The notes under the pieces: generated by a model | Database searches by the model: none | What the model was told of the DNA's origin: nothing | Seen by the model: the letters and a program-made list of their open reading frames with translations, nothing else | Shown here: positions 42,467 to 50,741 of the stretch, piece by piece | Numbering within the stretch: the first letter of the stretch is position 1 | Layout of the letters: each line of letters begins with the position of its first letter | Program-made: the position numbers and the translations under genes | Origin: Caldifarciminota bacterium | GTDB lineage: Bacteria; Hydrothermota; Tepidihabitantia; SM23-42 | Length of the DNA stretch: 64,000 nt | Direction: 5' to 3' | NCBI GenBank assembly: GCA_020349965.1 | Contig: CP070705.1 | Span: 2,170,418 to 2,234,417, forward strand

Positions 42467-43720
42467 ATGTTCATTTTGTTTTTTTGTCTTCTTAGTGTAA
42501 ACGATGTGTTGGTTGCCGATCTGGATGGTGTCATAAGTCCCGCAAGCAGTTCTTACATGTTACGTGTTATCGACGTGGCGGAAAGTGAGGAGGCGGCTTG
42601 CGTCATTTTCAAGATCGATACGCCGGGAGGGCTCGATGCTTCGATGCGGGAAATTTGCAAAGCGATTCTAAATTCCGATGTGCCGGTGGTTGTGTACGTT
42701 GCACCGAGTGGAGCTCGGGCTGCTTCGGCCGGTGTCTTTATATTGTATGCAAGTCACGTCGCAGTGATGGCTCCCGGGACGAATGTCGGTGCTGCGCATC
42801 CGGTTAGCATGGGCGGTGAAAAGATGGATAGTGTAATGATCGAGAAGGTGACGAATGACGCCGTGGCCTATTTGAAGTCGCTGGCAAAGGAGCGGGGCAG
42901 GAATGAAGCGTGGGCTGAGCAAGCAGTGCGCGAGAGTGCGTCGGTAGATGCTGAGACCGCCCTGAATATCGGTGTTGTCGATCTTCTCGCCGATGACGAA
43001 ATCGAATTGATCGAACGACTCGACGGCAGGACAGTCAGCGTGAGAGGCAGGGAACATACTCTGAAGACGCTTGGCGCCACGGTGCGCGAAATTGGCATGA
43101 CGTTGCGCGAACGTTTGCTGCTTCTGCTGACCAATCCGAACATAGCCTACGTCCTTTTGCTGTTGGGAATCTATGGTCTTTTCTTTGAATTGCAGAATCC
43201 GGGAATGATCTTCCCGGGTGTTGTCGGGGGCATATGTTTGATTCTTGGTTTCTACTCACTGCATGTGCTTCCGGTCAATTATGCCGGTCTCGCTCTGATT
43301 ATATTGTCGGCAATTCTCTTCATACTCGAAATATACGTGACTTCTCAAGGATTGTTAACGATCGGTGGTATTGTTGCATTGGTCTTTGGATCGTTGATCC
43401 TTTTCGAGAGTGATGTTCCTTATCTGCGTGTTTCATGGGAGGTTATCATGCTGGTTGTGATCATAGTCGCTGGTTTCGTCATTTTTCTATTGACGCTCGG
43501 TGTCAGGGCACAATTCAGAAAACGTGCAACGGGGAGCGAAGGGCTCGTTGGTGAGATCGGAACTGCCAGGACCGATATCGGGTCTGATGGCGGAACAGTT
43601 TTTGTCCACGGCGAGTTCTGGAATGCTGTCAGTGAAAAAAAGATCGCAAGCGGAAAGAAGGTGCGCGTCGTCAAAGTAGAAAATATGACCTTAAAAGTAG
43701 AAGGCTCAGAAGCGGGATAA
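42467..43720 (+). CDS. nfeD: NfeD-type membrane serine protease
   Basis: 417 residues. Signal-like start, SppA/ClpP-fold protease (~20-200; VVVYVAPSGARAASAGVFI carries the serine, PGTNVGAAHPV follows), four TM helices (~215-345) and a C-terminal NfeD OB-fold (GLVGEIGTARTDIG...). Long-form NfeD proteins usually pair with a stomatin/SPFH gene; none is here, and two barrel-type genes follow instead. Confidence 0.92.
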   Translation: MFILFFCLLSVNDVLVADLDGVISPASSSYMLRVIDVAESEEAACVIFKIDTPGGLDASMREICKAILNSDVPVVVYVAPSGARAASAGVFILYASHVAVMAPGTNVGAAHPVSMGGEKMDSVMIEKVTNDAVAYLKSLAKERGRNEAWAEQAVRESASVDAETALNIGVVDLLADDEIELIERLDGRTVSVRGREHTLKTLGATVREIGMTLRERLLLLLTNPNIAYVLLLLGIYGLFFELQNPGMIFPGVVGGICLILGFYSLHVLPVNYAGLALIILSAILFILEIYVTSQGLLTIGGIVALVFGSLILFESDVPYLRVSWEVIMLVVIIVAGFVIFLLTLGVRAQFRKRATGSEGLVGEIGTARTDIGSDGGTVFVHGEFWNAVSEKKIASGKKVRVVKVENMTLKVEGSEAG

Positions 43721-43735
43721 GGGTAGCGTCATCCA

Positions 43736-44452
43736 TTGAAGGTTCTGTTACTGCTCGGTTTCTTTGATTCCTTCCTCTTCCCGGGCAGCATCTTGCATGA
43801 ATTTGAATTCAACCCAGCACATCTTCACCGACAGAGAATCGAGGTATTGCTGACGAGCGAAATTCGGTACGAACTGACTGACCTGAGAGCCTTTGGGATC
43901 TATTCGCAAGTTCAACGGTACGGCATCCGTGCAATCAGTTTCGGAAATGATCTGTATCGGGAGAACTATATAGAGTTGGGAGCGGGTTTTCCGATCGCGC
44001 CCGGAATGGCGGTCGGTTGCAATATCGCAGGGATGAACTGTTGGGTGAAAGATCTTAAGAACGAGTTTACGTACTCGATAAAAATCGGCGGGATTTATGA
44101 AGAGGGTCAATTCACAATCAGCGGTTGGGTTAACAATCTCAATGTGCCGAGAATTTCATCGGTCGACTATGCTCCCGTGAGTTATTCTTTACGCTTCGGT
44201 TACCGCGCCGAGGCTAACCTTAATTTCGATATTGCCCTGCGGGGTGTGGAGACCGATATACCGTTCTTTAACGTTAGTGTAGTGTTCGTTCCTCACAAGA
44301 CCATCCGGTTTGGAATGGGCGTCAACACCAGGCCCATACTGCTCGAGTACGCCATGAAGATATCGCTGGGCAGGATGTTTCTCAGTTACGCCGGTAACCG
44401 ACATCCGCAGCTCGGTTTGACGCACGTTCTGGGGTTAGGATTCTTTCAGTGA
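43736..44452 (+). CDS. Predicted outer-membrane barrel protein
   Basis: 238 residues from TTG 43736. Short hydrophobic N-terminus; the body is dense in amphipathic strands with Gly/aromatic alternation (ENYIELGAGFPIAPGMAVGCNI, YSLRFGYRAEANLNFDIALRG) and ends LTHVLGLGFFQ with C-terminal aromatic residue. No family recognised. The stop overlaps the next gene (TGATG), so the two are coupled and probably work together. Confidence 0.6.
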   Translation: MKVLLLLGFFDSFLFPGSILHEFEFNPAHLHRQRIEVLLTSEIRYELTDLRAFGIYSQVQRYGIRAISFGNDLYRENYIELGAGFPIAPGMAVGCNIAGMNCWVKDLKNEFTYSIKIGGIYEEGQFTISGWVNNLNVPRISSVDYAPVSYSLRFGYRAEANLNFDIALRGVETDIPFFNVSVVFVPHKTIRFGMGVNTRPILLEYAMKISLGRMFLSYAGNRHPQLGLTHVLGLGFFQ

Positions 44453-46176
44453 TGGTCTGGGCATTGTTGTTCTTTACGACGACCGAGGATGTTGTGTTCA
44501 AGACTGAGCAGAACATTGATCTTGAACTTATACTGAAGGACATCGAACACCTGCAGGATCATCCGCTTGATATCAACAGCGCCAGCGTGGAGGAGCTGGC
44601 AAAGATACCATACCTATCGATCAACGAAGTCATTAAGATTGTCGAGTACCGGGAAATTCGTGGCCTATACGAATCACTCGATGATCTTAGATATATCCCC
44701 GGCTTTGACGCTGCCCTGGTTGAAAGGATAAGACCATTTCTGACCATCGGTAAAAAAGAAGTAAGCGTGCTCAAGGTTAACGCACGAGCCCGGGCTCAGA
44801 CAGCGCTACCGGTCGAAGAGCCATCGTTCAAGTACTATACAAGGTTAAATGCGATGCTTGAACAGTACGGCATCTACACCGTCACGGAAAGGGATCCGTA
44901 TGAGAACCTCTTCTTCGATCACTACACTGCTGGGTTCTTGATTGATGAAGGAAAGCGGAGATTCGCGTTAGGCAAATACAACCTCGACCTGGGAGCGGGC
45001 GCGGTGCTATCACCGATCGGATCTTTTTTCCGAGGAATCGATTTCAGGGTCATGTTGAACGAACGGGGTCTGATACCTTACACGTCGGCGATAGAGAATG
45101 GAGGTTTTTTCGGAGGGGCGCTTAGCGATTCACTGTTCCTTCGCTACACCTTGTTCTACTCTAATGAGAGACTCGACGGAGTGATCGATTCGTCGGGATT
45201 CGCCCGGTCACTGGTCACTTCAGGCGAGCACACTGATTCTCTCTCATCGAGCCGCAAGGACCGCATCCGCGAAGAGATATTGGGACTCGACGTACGGTAC
45301 CGGACAGCCAGATTTCTAATCGCCAGCCGTTCCTATTTTTGCACGTACGACCCCGGGTTCGTGGCTACGGACTCGGTGGCTTGTTTCTATGGTTCGAATT
45401 TCTTCATGTCCGCCGCCGAGTTGAGGTATTTCGGGAGGGACTTCGTCGTCTTCAGCGAAATCGCACGCTCGTGGAAGAACCGTTTCGGAGGACTCTTTGG
45501 CATAAGTACCGTCTTTCCGTTTCTGGATGTGAATATCTCCGGCAAGTATTTCCCCATGGGCTACTATTCACCCAAGGGGGTCGAAGCTACTCCAGATCTT
45601 GCCAGCGGAACCCTTGACCTCAAACATCATTCACGGCTGATCGACGTCGGCTTGAGTCTGACCCTTGATAATAGGCTGGACGAGGATACGACAAGACATG
45701 ATCTGAAAGCCATTTTTTCGAAGAAGATCGGAATCGTCGATACCCGGGTCAGTTTCCGCAGAAGGTACAGGGCAGAAGATGTCGATCTGTCGGGTTCAGA
45801 GGTTCTGATGCGCATCATGGCCACGAAGAATCTTTTCTTCGATCTTCGAGTCGAGGAGAAAACAGCTTACGGGGAGGAAGTAGCCCGAGGGATCTTTGTC
45901 GCGCTCGAGGCAGGTCTTGACTTGAAACGTTTGGATGCGCGTATACGTTACGGAATCTTCAATACCGATACATATGCTGCTCGAATCTATGCCTACGAGA
46001 TCGATCTTCCCGGTGTCGTGCACAACCGCATGCTCTATAATAAAGGCAACTATGGCTTCGCCTACCTATCATTTCGCCCGATTCGCAATGTCAAACTCAC
46101 GATGAAATATTCTACGGTGAAACGTGACTCTGTACGCGATCGCCGAGCTGGCGGGCAGATCGATTTCGTTCTTTGA
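44452..46176 (+). CDS. HhH-domain protein with C-terminal beta-barrel-like region
   Basis: 574 residues. Hydrophobic N-terminus (MVWALLFFTTTEDVVF), then a ComEA-like double helix-hairpin-helix (~30-105: PLDINSASVEELAKIPYLSINEVIKIVEYRE; GLYESLDDLRYIPGFDAALVERI). About 450 residues of beta-strand repeats follow and end in KYSTVKRDSVRDRRAGGQIDFVL, a typical outer-membrane C-terminus. ComEA HhH domains bind dsDNA during transformation; here the motif appears joined to an outer-membrane barrel. GTG 44449 is an alternative start. Confidence 0.72.
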   Translation: MVWALLFFTTTEDVVFKTEQNIDLELILKDIEHLQDHPLDINSASVEELAKIPYLSINEVIKIVEYREIRGLYESLDDLRYIPGFDAALVERIRPFLTIGKKEVSVLKVNARARAQTALPVEEPSFKYYTRLNAMLEQYGIYTVTERDPYENLFFDHYTAGFLIDEGKRRFALGKYNLDLGAGAVLSPIGSFFRGIDFRVMLNERGLIPYTSAIENGGFFGGALSDSLFLRYTLFYSNERLDGVIDSSGFARSLVTSGEHTDSLSSSRKDRIREEILGLDVRYRTARFLIASRSYFCTYDPGFVATDSVACFYGSNFFMSAAELRYFGRDFVVFSEIARSWKNRFGGLFGISTVFPFLDVNISGKYFPMGYYSPKGVEATPDLASGTLDLKHHSRLIDVGLSLTLDNRLDEDTTRHDLKAIFSKKIGIVDTRVSFRRRYRAEDVDLSGSEVLMRIMATKNLFFDLRVEEKTAYGEEVARGIFVALEAGLDLKRLDARIRYGIFNTDTYAARIYAYEIDLPGVVHNRMLYNKGNYGFAYLSFRPIRNVKLTMKYSTVKRDSVRDRRAGGQIDFVL

Positions 46177-46196
46177 AAGAGTGGAGTTGAACCTGC

Positions 46197-46814
46197 ATGT
46201 TTGATTGGATCAGCCGACAGAGCATCATTGTCATCTATTCATTTCTGTTCGTCAACGCGATGTTCGAAAGCCTCTGCCCACCCTATCCTTCCGATGCCTT
46301 TGTCCTGGTTTTCTCATTTCTTGCCGGGCGTGGATATTGCAATCCGTATCTCGTCTACGTGTTAACGGTGGCGGGCAGTCTTGCAGGCATAATGCTTGTC
46401 TATCATATCGGCAAGAGTCACGGCAATCGTCTATTGGCGATCCTGTCGCATTCATTCTTGGGTAGATTGCTCCCGGTACGCCTGATCGAACGAGCCAAAA
46501 GAAAGTTCCACCAGCGAGGCGATATAATAGTACTGCTCAACCGGTTCCTGCCCGGAATGCGGGCCCCGATCGTTTTTGCGGCAGGTATTGTCGGCATAAA
46601 ACAGCACAAGGTGTTCTATTACAGCCTGATAAGTGCGCTTCTGTGGAACGCGTTTCTGATCGTTGCAGGCTTCTACGTCGGTGCAACGTGGGATCAGGCG
46701 TCGAAATTCCTTCGAAATTACACAGTAGTCGCCGCCCTATCGCTGATCGCGATATTGCTTGTTTTGACTGTAGTCTACTTCAGAAGACGCTCTTTGCGGC
46801 GCGGCACTGATTGA
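46197..46814 (+). CDS. DedA-family membrane protein
   Basis: 205 residues, ~5 TM helices. VNAMFESLCPPYPSDAF near the start matches the DedA E..PPxP motif, and NRFLPGMRAPIVFAAGIVGI is the family's conserved F/NRF.PG.R motif. DedA proteins act as lipid scramblases/flippases in envelope maintenance. GGAG Shine-Dalgarno. Convergent with the kinase-helicase gene, 1 bp apart. Confidence 0.87.
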   Translation: MFDWISRQSIIVIYSFLFVNAMFESLCPPYPSDAFVLVFSFLAGRGYCNPYLVYVLTVAGSLAGIMLVYHIGKSHGNRLLAILSHSFLGRLLPVRLIERAKRKFHQRGDIIVLLNRFLPGMRAPIVFAAGIVGIKQHKVFYYSLISALLWNAFLIVAGFYVGATWDQASKFLRNYTVVAALSLIAILLVLTVVYFRRRSLRRGTD

Positions 46815-46815
46815 T

Positions 46816-49338
46816 CTACAATGCCGTTTTGAACATTTCTACGAGAAAACGGGAAGGGTGCTGGTATCGGCCGTGGCGCCATTTTGGGTAGAGCAGGTAT
46901 AATTTCTTTTGGGCGCGGGTTAAAGCAACGTAACACAGCCTCCTTTCTTCGTCGACCTCCTGCTGCGAAGCCATCTTTTTCGTGAGTGGAAAAGTATCCT
47001 CGACCAGATCGACAACGAACACAACAGGAAACTGGAGCCCTTTCGCGCTGTGTACGGTCATCACCTTCACCATATCCTTGTTCCATTCTGCAAGATCGAG
47101 TTCCTGCAGGAGGCGGATCTGGTTCAGGAAACTGCCCAGAGTGCGGAATTCCTGACTTGTTGCGAGAGATTGGAGGTCATCGATTTCAGGACCGTTGATG
47201 TCGGTGAGATCGAGGATATCGCCGATGAGTTTCCCGGGCTTGAGCGATTCCAGGTTGGCAAGGTGATATTCGTAAACGCTCAGCGCACGTTTTGCCTTTC
47301 GCTTGGGCAGAGTGAAAATGCCGTTGGCTAGAGAGGCCAAATCGTCCGGAGTTTTAAGACCGGCACTGCATTCCCTCAGAGCATCGAGATAATCGATGAT
47401 CAGTTTCACTTCACCTCGCTCGTAGAGAGACGAACCGCTTATGAGGACATGGGGGATGCGCGCTTTGGCCAGCGCAGCCTCATAGATTCGAGCAAGCTGG
47501 TTCATCCGGCAGAGGATGACCATATCCCTGTACCCGAAATCCTCAGCGTGCAGCCTCTCGATCTCCTTCACTATGTAATGAGCTTCATCTTCGTCTGACT
47601 TCGCGGCGTGGACGATGATGTCGCTCTCATGTCCGTCTGGGATGACCGTTGCTTCGCGGTGCATAAGGTTGCTTGCGATGTCGATAATACTCCGGGCAAG
47701 ACGGAAACTCTGGTTAAGATTGAATACCCTGACCGCGGGGTAGTCTTTCTGTACTTGGTGCATGAGATTTCTTTGCGCACCCCGCCAACCATAAATAGCC
47801 TGGTCTTCATCGCCAGTGAAGAAAATGTTCTCCTTGGACATGAGTCCGATCAATCGATATTGTGCCGGATTGATGTCCTGGAGTTCGTCGACGAAGATGT
47901 AGTCGAAGATTCCTTGGTAATGTTGTCTGACGTCGGTGTTATCTTCAAGTAGTCGGCAAGAAAGAAGGATAAGGTCATCGTAGTCAATGGTGCTTTCTTT
48001 CCTAGTGTAATCTTCATATTTACGATAGACTTCGCTGCATACTCTCTCCCAGTTGTTTTTGGCTCTGAAACGATCCGCTGTGATACCTTTCGCCTTTATC
48101 AGTTCGATCGATCTCAACACCGCGTTGATCCGATATTTTCCAACATCGACGCCCATTTCCTGCACGATATGCTTTGCGTCCTTGATGACAAAATCCGGAT
48201 TGAGGTCGAGGCGTTCGGCATCGCGGCGCAGAATACGGAAGGCCGCCATGTGGATTGTCCCCAGCCACAGGTCGCGGGTGTGGGTGACGGCAGTTTTCTG
48301 CAATCGCTCGCGTATGTCGTCTGCCGCCCGGTTCGTGAACGTGCAGGTCAGTATCTTGGAAAGCGGGACACCTTTCTCGAGCAATGCATTGATCGCGAGT
48401 GTGAGAGTTGTGGTCTTGCCGCAACCCGCTTTGCCATGGACGAGCACCGGACCGGCAATGGAAGCAAGCACATCCTTCTGCACGGACGTGAGTTGCATGT
48501 CCATTGATTTCCTTTTAGGCATTCGTACTCTCTCCCCTGGTATGCCGTCATCCATCCTTTCGATCCTGCGCTTGATTTCGTCGAGAGTGGGACGTGACGA
48601 AGGATCCTTGGCGAGCGCAGAGAGCGCGATCCTCTCAATCGGTTCCGGGATATCGTGCCTAAAAACAGCAGGTGCAACGAACGATGCCTTATCGATCTTT
48701 CGCTTCAAGCCATCGAGGCTATCGTCGAGAAAAGGCGGTGCTCCGGTCAGCATTTCATAGAGAATGACACCGAGACTCCATATGTCTGATCTCTCACTAT
48801 GACTCCCGCCCCATGATTCCGGTGCCATGTAAATCGGCGTCCCCGCGCTCGATGCCGAAATCGAACCGGCGCGAATGAACTTAGCGAGGCCGAAGTCGGT
48901 GATCTTTATCAGATCCGCGTTCTTCTTTTTCGAAATGAGTATGTTCTCGGGTTTAAGATCTCGGTGGAGAACATGGGATCGATGAGCGTAGGCCAGGGCA
49001 TCGATCAGCTGGAGGAGGATGGAAACGGTTCTCTTGATATCGATGCCGCCTTCGATGATGATGTCACGGAGATTCTCTCCTTGGACATATTCCATCACCA
49101 AGACGAATTTGTTGTCAACAAAATCGACATTGTAGAAACGGACGATATTCGGATGGTCCAGAGATGCGAGGAGCGTGGCTTCTTCCTTCAGCATGGCGAT
49201 CTCTTCCCGGCGCATGCGCGATATCTTGAGAGCGAATTCCTTATCAATGATCGTATCACGGGCAAGGAACACATCTCCGAATCTTCCGCCGCCGAGCCAT
49301 TCGACTATTTCGTACTTACCGAGGTTCTTTAAGAGCAC
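46816..49338 (-). CDS. Hanks-type Ser/Thr kinase fused to UvrD/Rep-type helicase
   Basis: 840 residues. Residues ~8-262 form a complete kinase: GGGRFG loop (16-21), Lys38, HRDLKPEN (125-132), DFG (148-150), APE (172-174). A short basic linker (~263-280) leads to a complete SF1A helicase: Q-motif LTSVQ (283-287), Walker A GKAGCGKTTT (302-310), VDELQD (motif II), FTGDEDQAIYGWRGA (III), NQSFR (IV), VMTVHSAKGLQFPVV (V) and RRLCYVALTRAQ (VI). All catalytic residues look intact. No TM helix. It is downstream of and 3 bp from an ARPP-1 gene and likely co-transcribed. Predicted DNA-repair/defence or stress protein; the kinase could regulate the helicase or phosphorylate the partner (inference). Confidence 0.93.
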   Translation of the reverse strand: MLLKNLGKYEIVEWLGGGRFGDVFLARDTIIDKEFALKISRMRREEIAMLKEEATLLASLDHPNIVRFYNVDFVDNKFVLVMEYVQGENLRDIIIEGGIDIKRTVSILLQLIDALAYAHRSHVLHRDLKPENILISKKKNADLIKITDFGLAKFIRAGSISASSAGTPIYMAPESWGGSHSERSDIWSLGVILYEMLTGAPPFLDDSLDGLKRKIDKASFVAPAVFRHDIPEPIERIALSALAKDPSSRPTLDEIKRRIERMDDGIPGERVRMPKRKSMDMQLTSVQKDVLASIAGPVLVHGKAGCGKTTTLTLAINALLEKGVPLSKILTCTFTNRAADDIRERLQKTAVTHTRDLWLGTIHMAAFRILRRDAERLDLNPDFVIKDAKHIVQEMGVDVGKYRINAVLRSIELIKAKGITADRFRAKNNWERVCSEVYRKYEDYTRKESTIDYDDLILLSCRLLEDNTDVRQHYQGIFDYIFVDELQDINPAQYRLIGLMSKENIFFTGDEDQAIYGWRGAQRNLMHQVQKDYPAVRVFNLNQSFRLARSIIDIASNLMHREATVIPDGHESDIIVHAAKSDEDEAHYIVKEIERLHAEDFGYRDMVILCRMNQLARIYEAALAKARIPHVLISGSSLYERGEVKLIIDYLDALRECSAGLKTPDDLASLANGIFTLPKRKAKRALSVYEYHLANLESLKPGKLIGDILDLTDINGPEIDDLQSLATSQEFRTLGSFLNQIRLLQELDLAEWNKDMVKVMTVHSAKGLQFPVVFVVDLVEDTFPLTKKMASQQEVDEERRLCYVALTRAQKKLYLLYPKWRHGRYQHPSRFLVEMFKTAL

Positions 49339-49341
49339 TGT

Positions 49342-50208
49342 TTACTTTGGGAAGACAGAAAGATGGATTATACGGCCGTCATGAGTGAGCCCCTGTCCTG
49401 AATATCTCTCCTCCTTTAAAACGAAATGGTGCTTCTTTAGAGAGATTTTCTTCTTGTTGAGGGAGTTCTTGATGTTTTCGAGAAAACCTGTTGCATCTAC
49501 CCCTGCGGATGAGGATTTACGGTGCTCTATCGCATCTAGTGCATAGCTCCGGATCAACCTCTCCTCAAACTTACGGTAGGTGGCATGATCCAGGAACAGG
49601 TCACAGCCGAGTATCTTGTTGCCTGTCACACCGATGAAGCCGATCGTGTCATGGTTCAGGCTCTCGAAGCCTTCGACGTACCTCGTGACCTCATCTTCAA
49701 GGTTATTGTATATGTCGTGCATTGATGATGTGGTTGAAAGAGTTTTGGTGACCGTCAGCTTACGTTCGATCTCTTTCCACACTCTTTTCTGCAACTTGTT
49801 TTCTCTCTTGCCGCGTCGGGAGAGGATGGCGCGAATACTTGGATAGGAGCAGTAGCCTGTTCTGAACTCACCGATCGCATTCCACCTACCTTCCTCGGCA
49901 CAGATCACCGGAATGTCGATTGTTGACTGTGCCGTCACCAATGTCGAGTCGGCAATGATGCGGTTCTGCATGGCTCCCACAATCTCTTCGCCATCGAGCA
50001 TGAGTACCGGGTGGTTTCCTTTGTTATCAAATGCGATCCGGTTAATATCGGGAGGATCGAGTTCGAGGAATTCGCCTGATTGTTGCTGGAGGATCTCGCT
50101 GATGGCAGAGATCTTAACGCCGTCCGTTGCAGAACCCTGGATCGGGTGGACCCGGAGGTTCCTCAAGAATACTGGTTCGGACAGTTCTAGATTCTCCAAA
50201 ATGCTCAC
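49342..50208 (-). CDS. ARPP-1 (DUF6569) domain protein
   Basis: 288 residues. The characteristic core HPVLMLDGEEIVGAMQNRI followed by TVIIPV-like TIDIPVICAEEGRW matches the ARPP-1/DUF6569 family, which has been noted in prokaryotic conflict/signalling gene neighbourhoods; biochemistry is unknown. The C-terminal third (AIEHRKSSSAGVDATGFLENIK...) is helical and basic. The GTG start is 5 bp below TTTACA-N16-CATAAT (leaderless). It is the first gene of a two-gene operon with the kinase-helicase fusion. Confidence 0.82.
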   Translation of the reverse strand: MSILENLELSEPVFLRNLRVHPIQGSATDGVKISAISEILQQQSGEFLELDPPDINRIAFDNKGNHPVLMLDGEEIVGAMQNRIIADSTLVTAQSTIDIPVICAEEGRWNAIGEFRTGYCSYPSIRAILSRRGKRENKLQKRVWKEIERKLTVTKTLSTTSSMHDIYNNLEDEVTRYVEGFESLNHDTIGFIGVTGNKILGCDLFLDHATYRKFEERLIRSYALDAIEHRKSSSAGVDATGFLENIKNSLNKKKISLKKHHFVLKEERYSGQGLTHDGRIIHLSVFPK

Positions 50209-50213
50209 GACAT

Positions 50214-50241
50214 ATTATGCATATTTGTTTCACGATGTAAA
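50214..50241 (-). promoter_or_regulatory. Promoter of ARPP-1 / kinase-helicase operon
   Basis: -35 TTTACA (50236-50241), 16-bp spacer, -10 CATAAT (50214-50219), GTG 5 bp downstream. Confidence 0.6.
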
Positions 50242-50294
50242 GGTATTGCAGGTGATGCGAAGCAGTGTATTGAGGGGTTACTATTCTTTTCCAG

Positions 50295-50735
50295 TCAGGG
50301 TAGAGCAACATCGAGGCGTATGAAAAACCTCCTCGGCTCTGACCAGTCAGTGTAGTTCGTCCACCGGGCACTACCAGCTCTGATCCGGACATAGTATGTT
50401 GCGATTTCGGCATATCGGTATAATGCGATGTTGACAGGCGGATTTTCGGCCATTCTTATTGCGGGAGCACTCCAGCTTAAGGTAGTGTCGGTCTGGATTT
50501 CATATATTTCTGCGCCGGCAACGGTGGTCCAGTCGAAGAGCACATTCTCAGATCCGGAAAGAGTATAGATGGTGGTATCGGGGTGTGGAAGGAGCAGATG
50601 AGGTGGATCAGGTGGCGGCAAAAGAGGCGGGTCTTCGGGACGGTAATCATCAGGATCAACGCAACCGTAATTGATCACGATGGTCAGAAGGAGCAGATGG
50701 ATCAGATATGATTTGAGTAATTGCAGCATATTCAT
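50295..50735 (-). CDS. Lipoprotein with Pro-rich linker and FN3-like domain
   Basis: 146 residues. Signal MNMLQLLKSYLIHLLLLTIVINYGC (NYGC lipobox), then a proline-rich linker (PLLPPPDPPHLLLPHP) and a single FN3-like fold (NVLFDWTTVAGAEIYEIQTDTTLSW...YYVRIRAG). 6 bp after the TonB-receptor stop, so co-transcribed; a surface partner of the receptor is plausible. Confidence 0.75.
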   Translation of the reverse strand: MNMLQLLKSYLIHLLLLTIVINYGCVDPDDYRPEDPPLLPPPDPPHLLLPHPDTTIYTLSGSENVLFDWTTVAGAEIYEIQTDTTLSWSAPAIRMAENPPVNIALYRYAEIATYYVRIRAGSARWTNYTDWSEPRRFFIRLDVALP

Positions 50736-50741
50736 CCGCGG

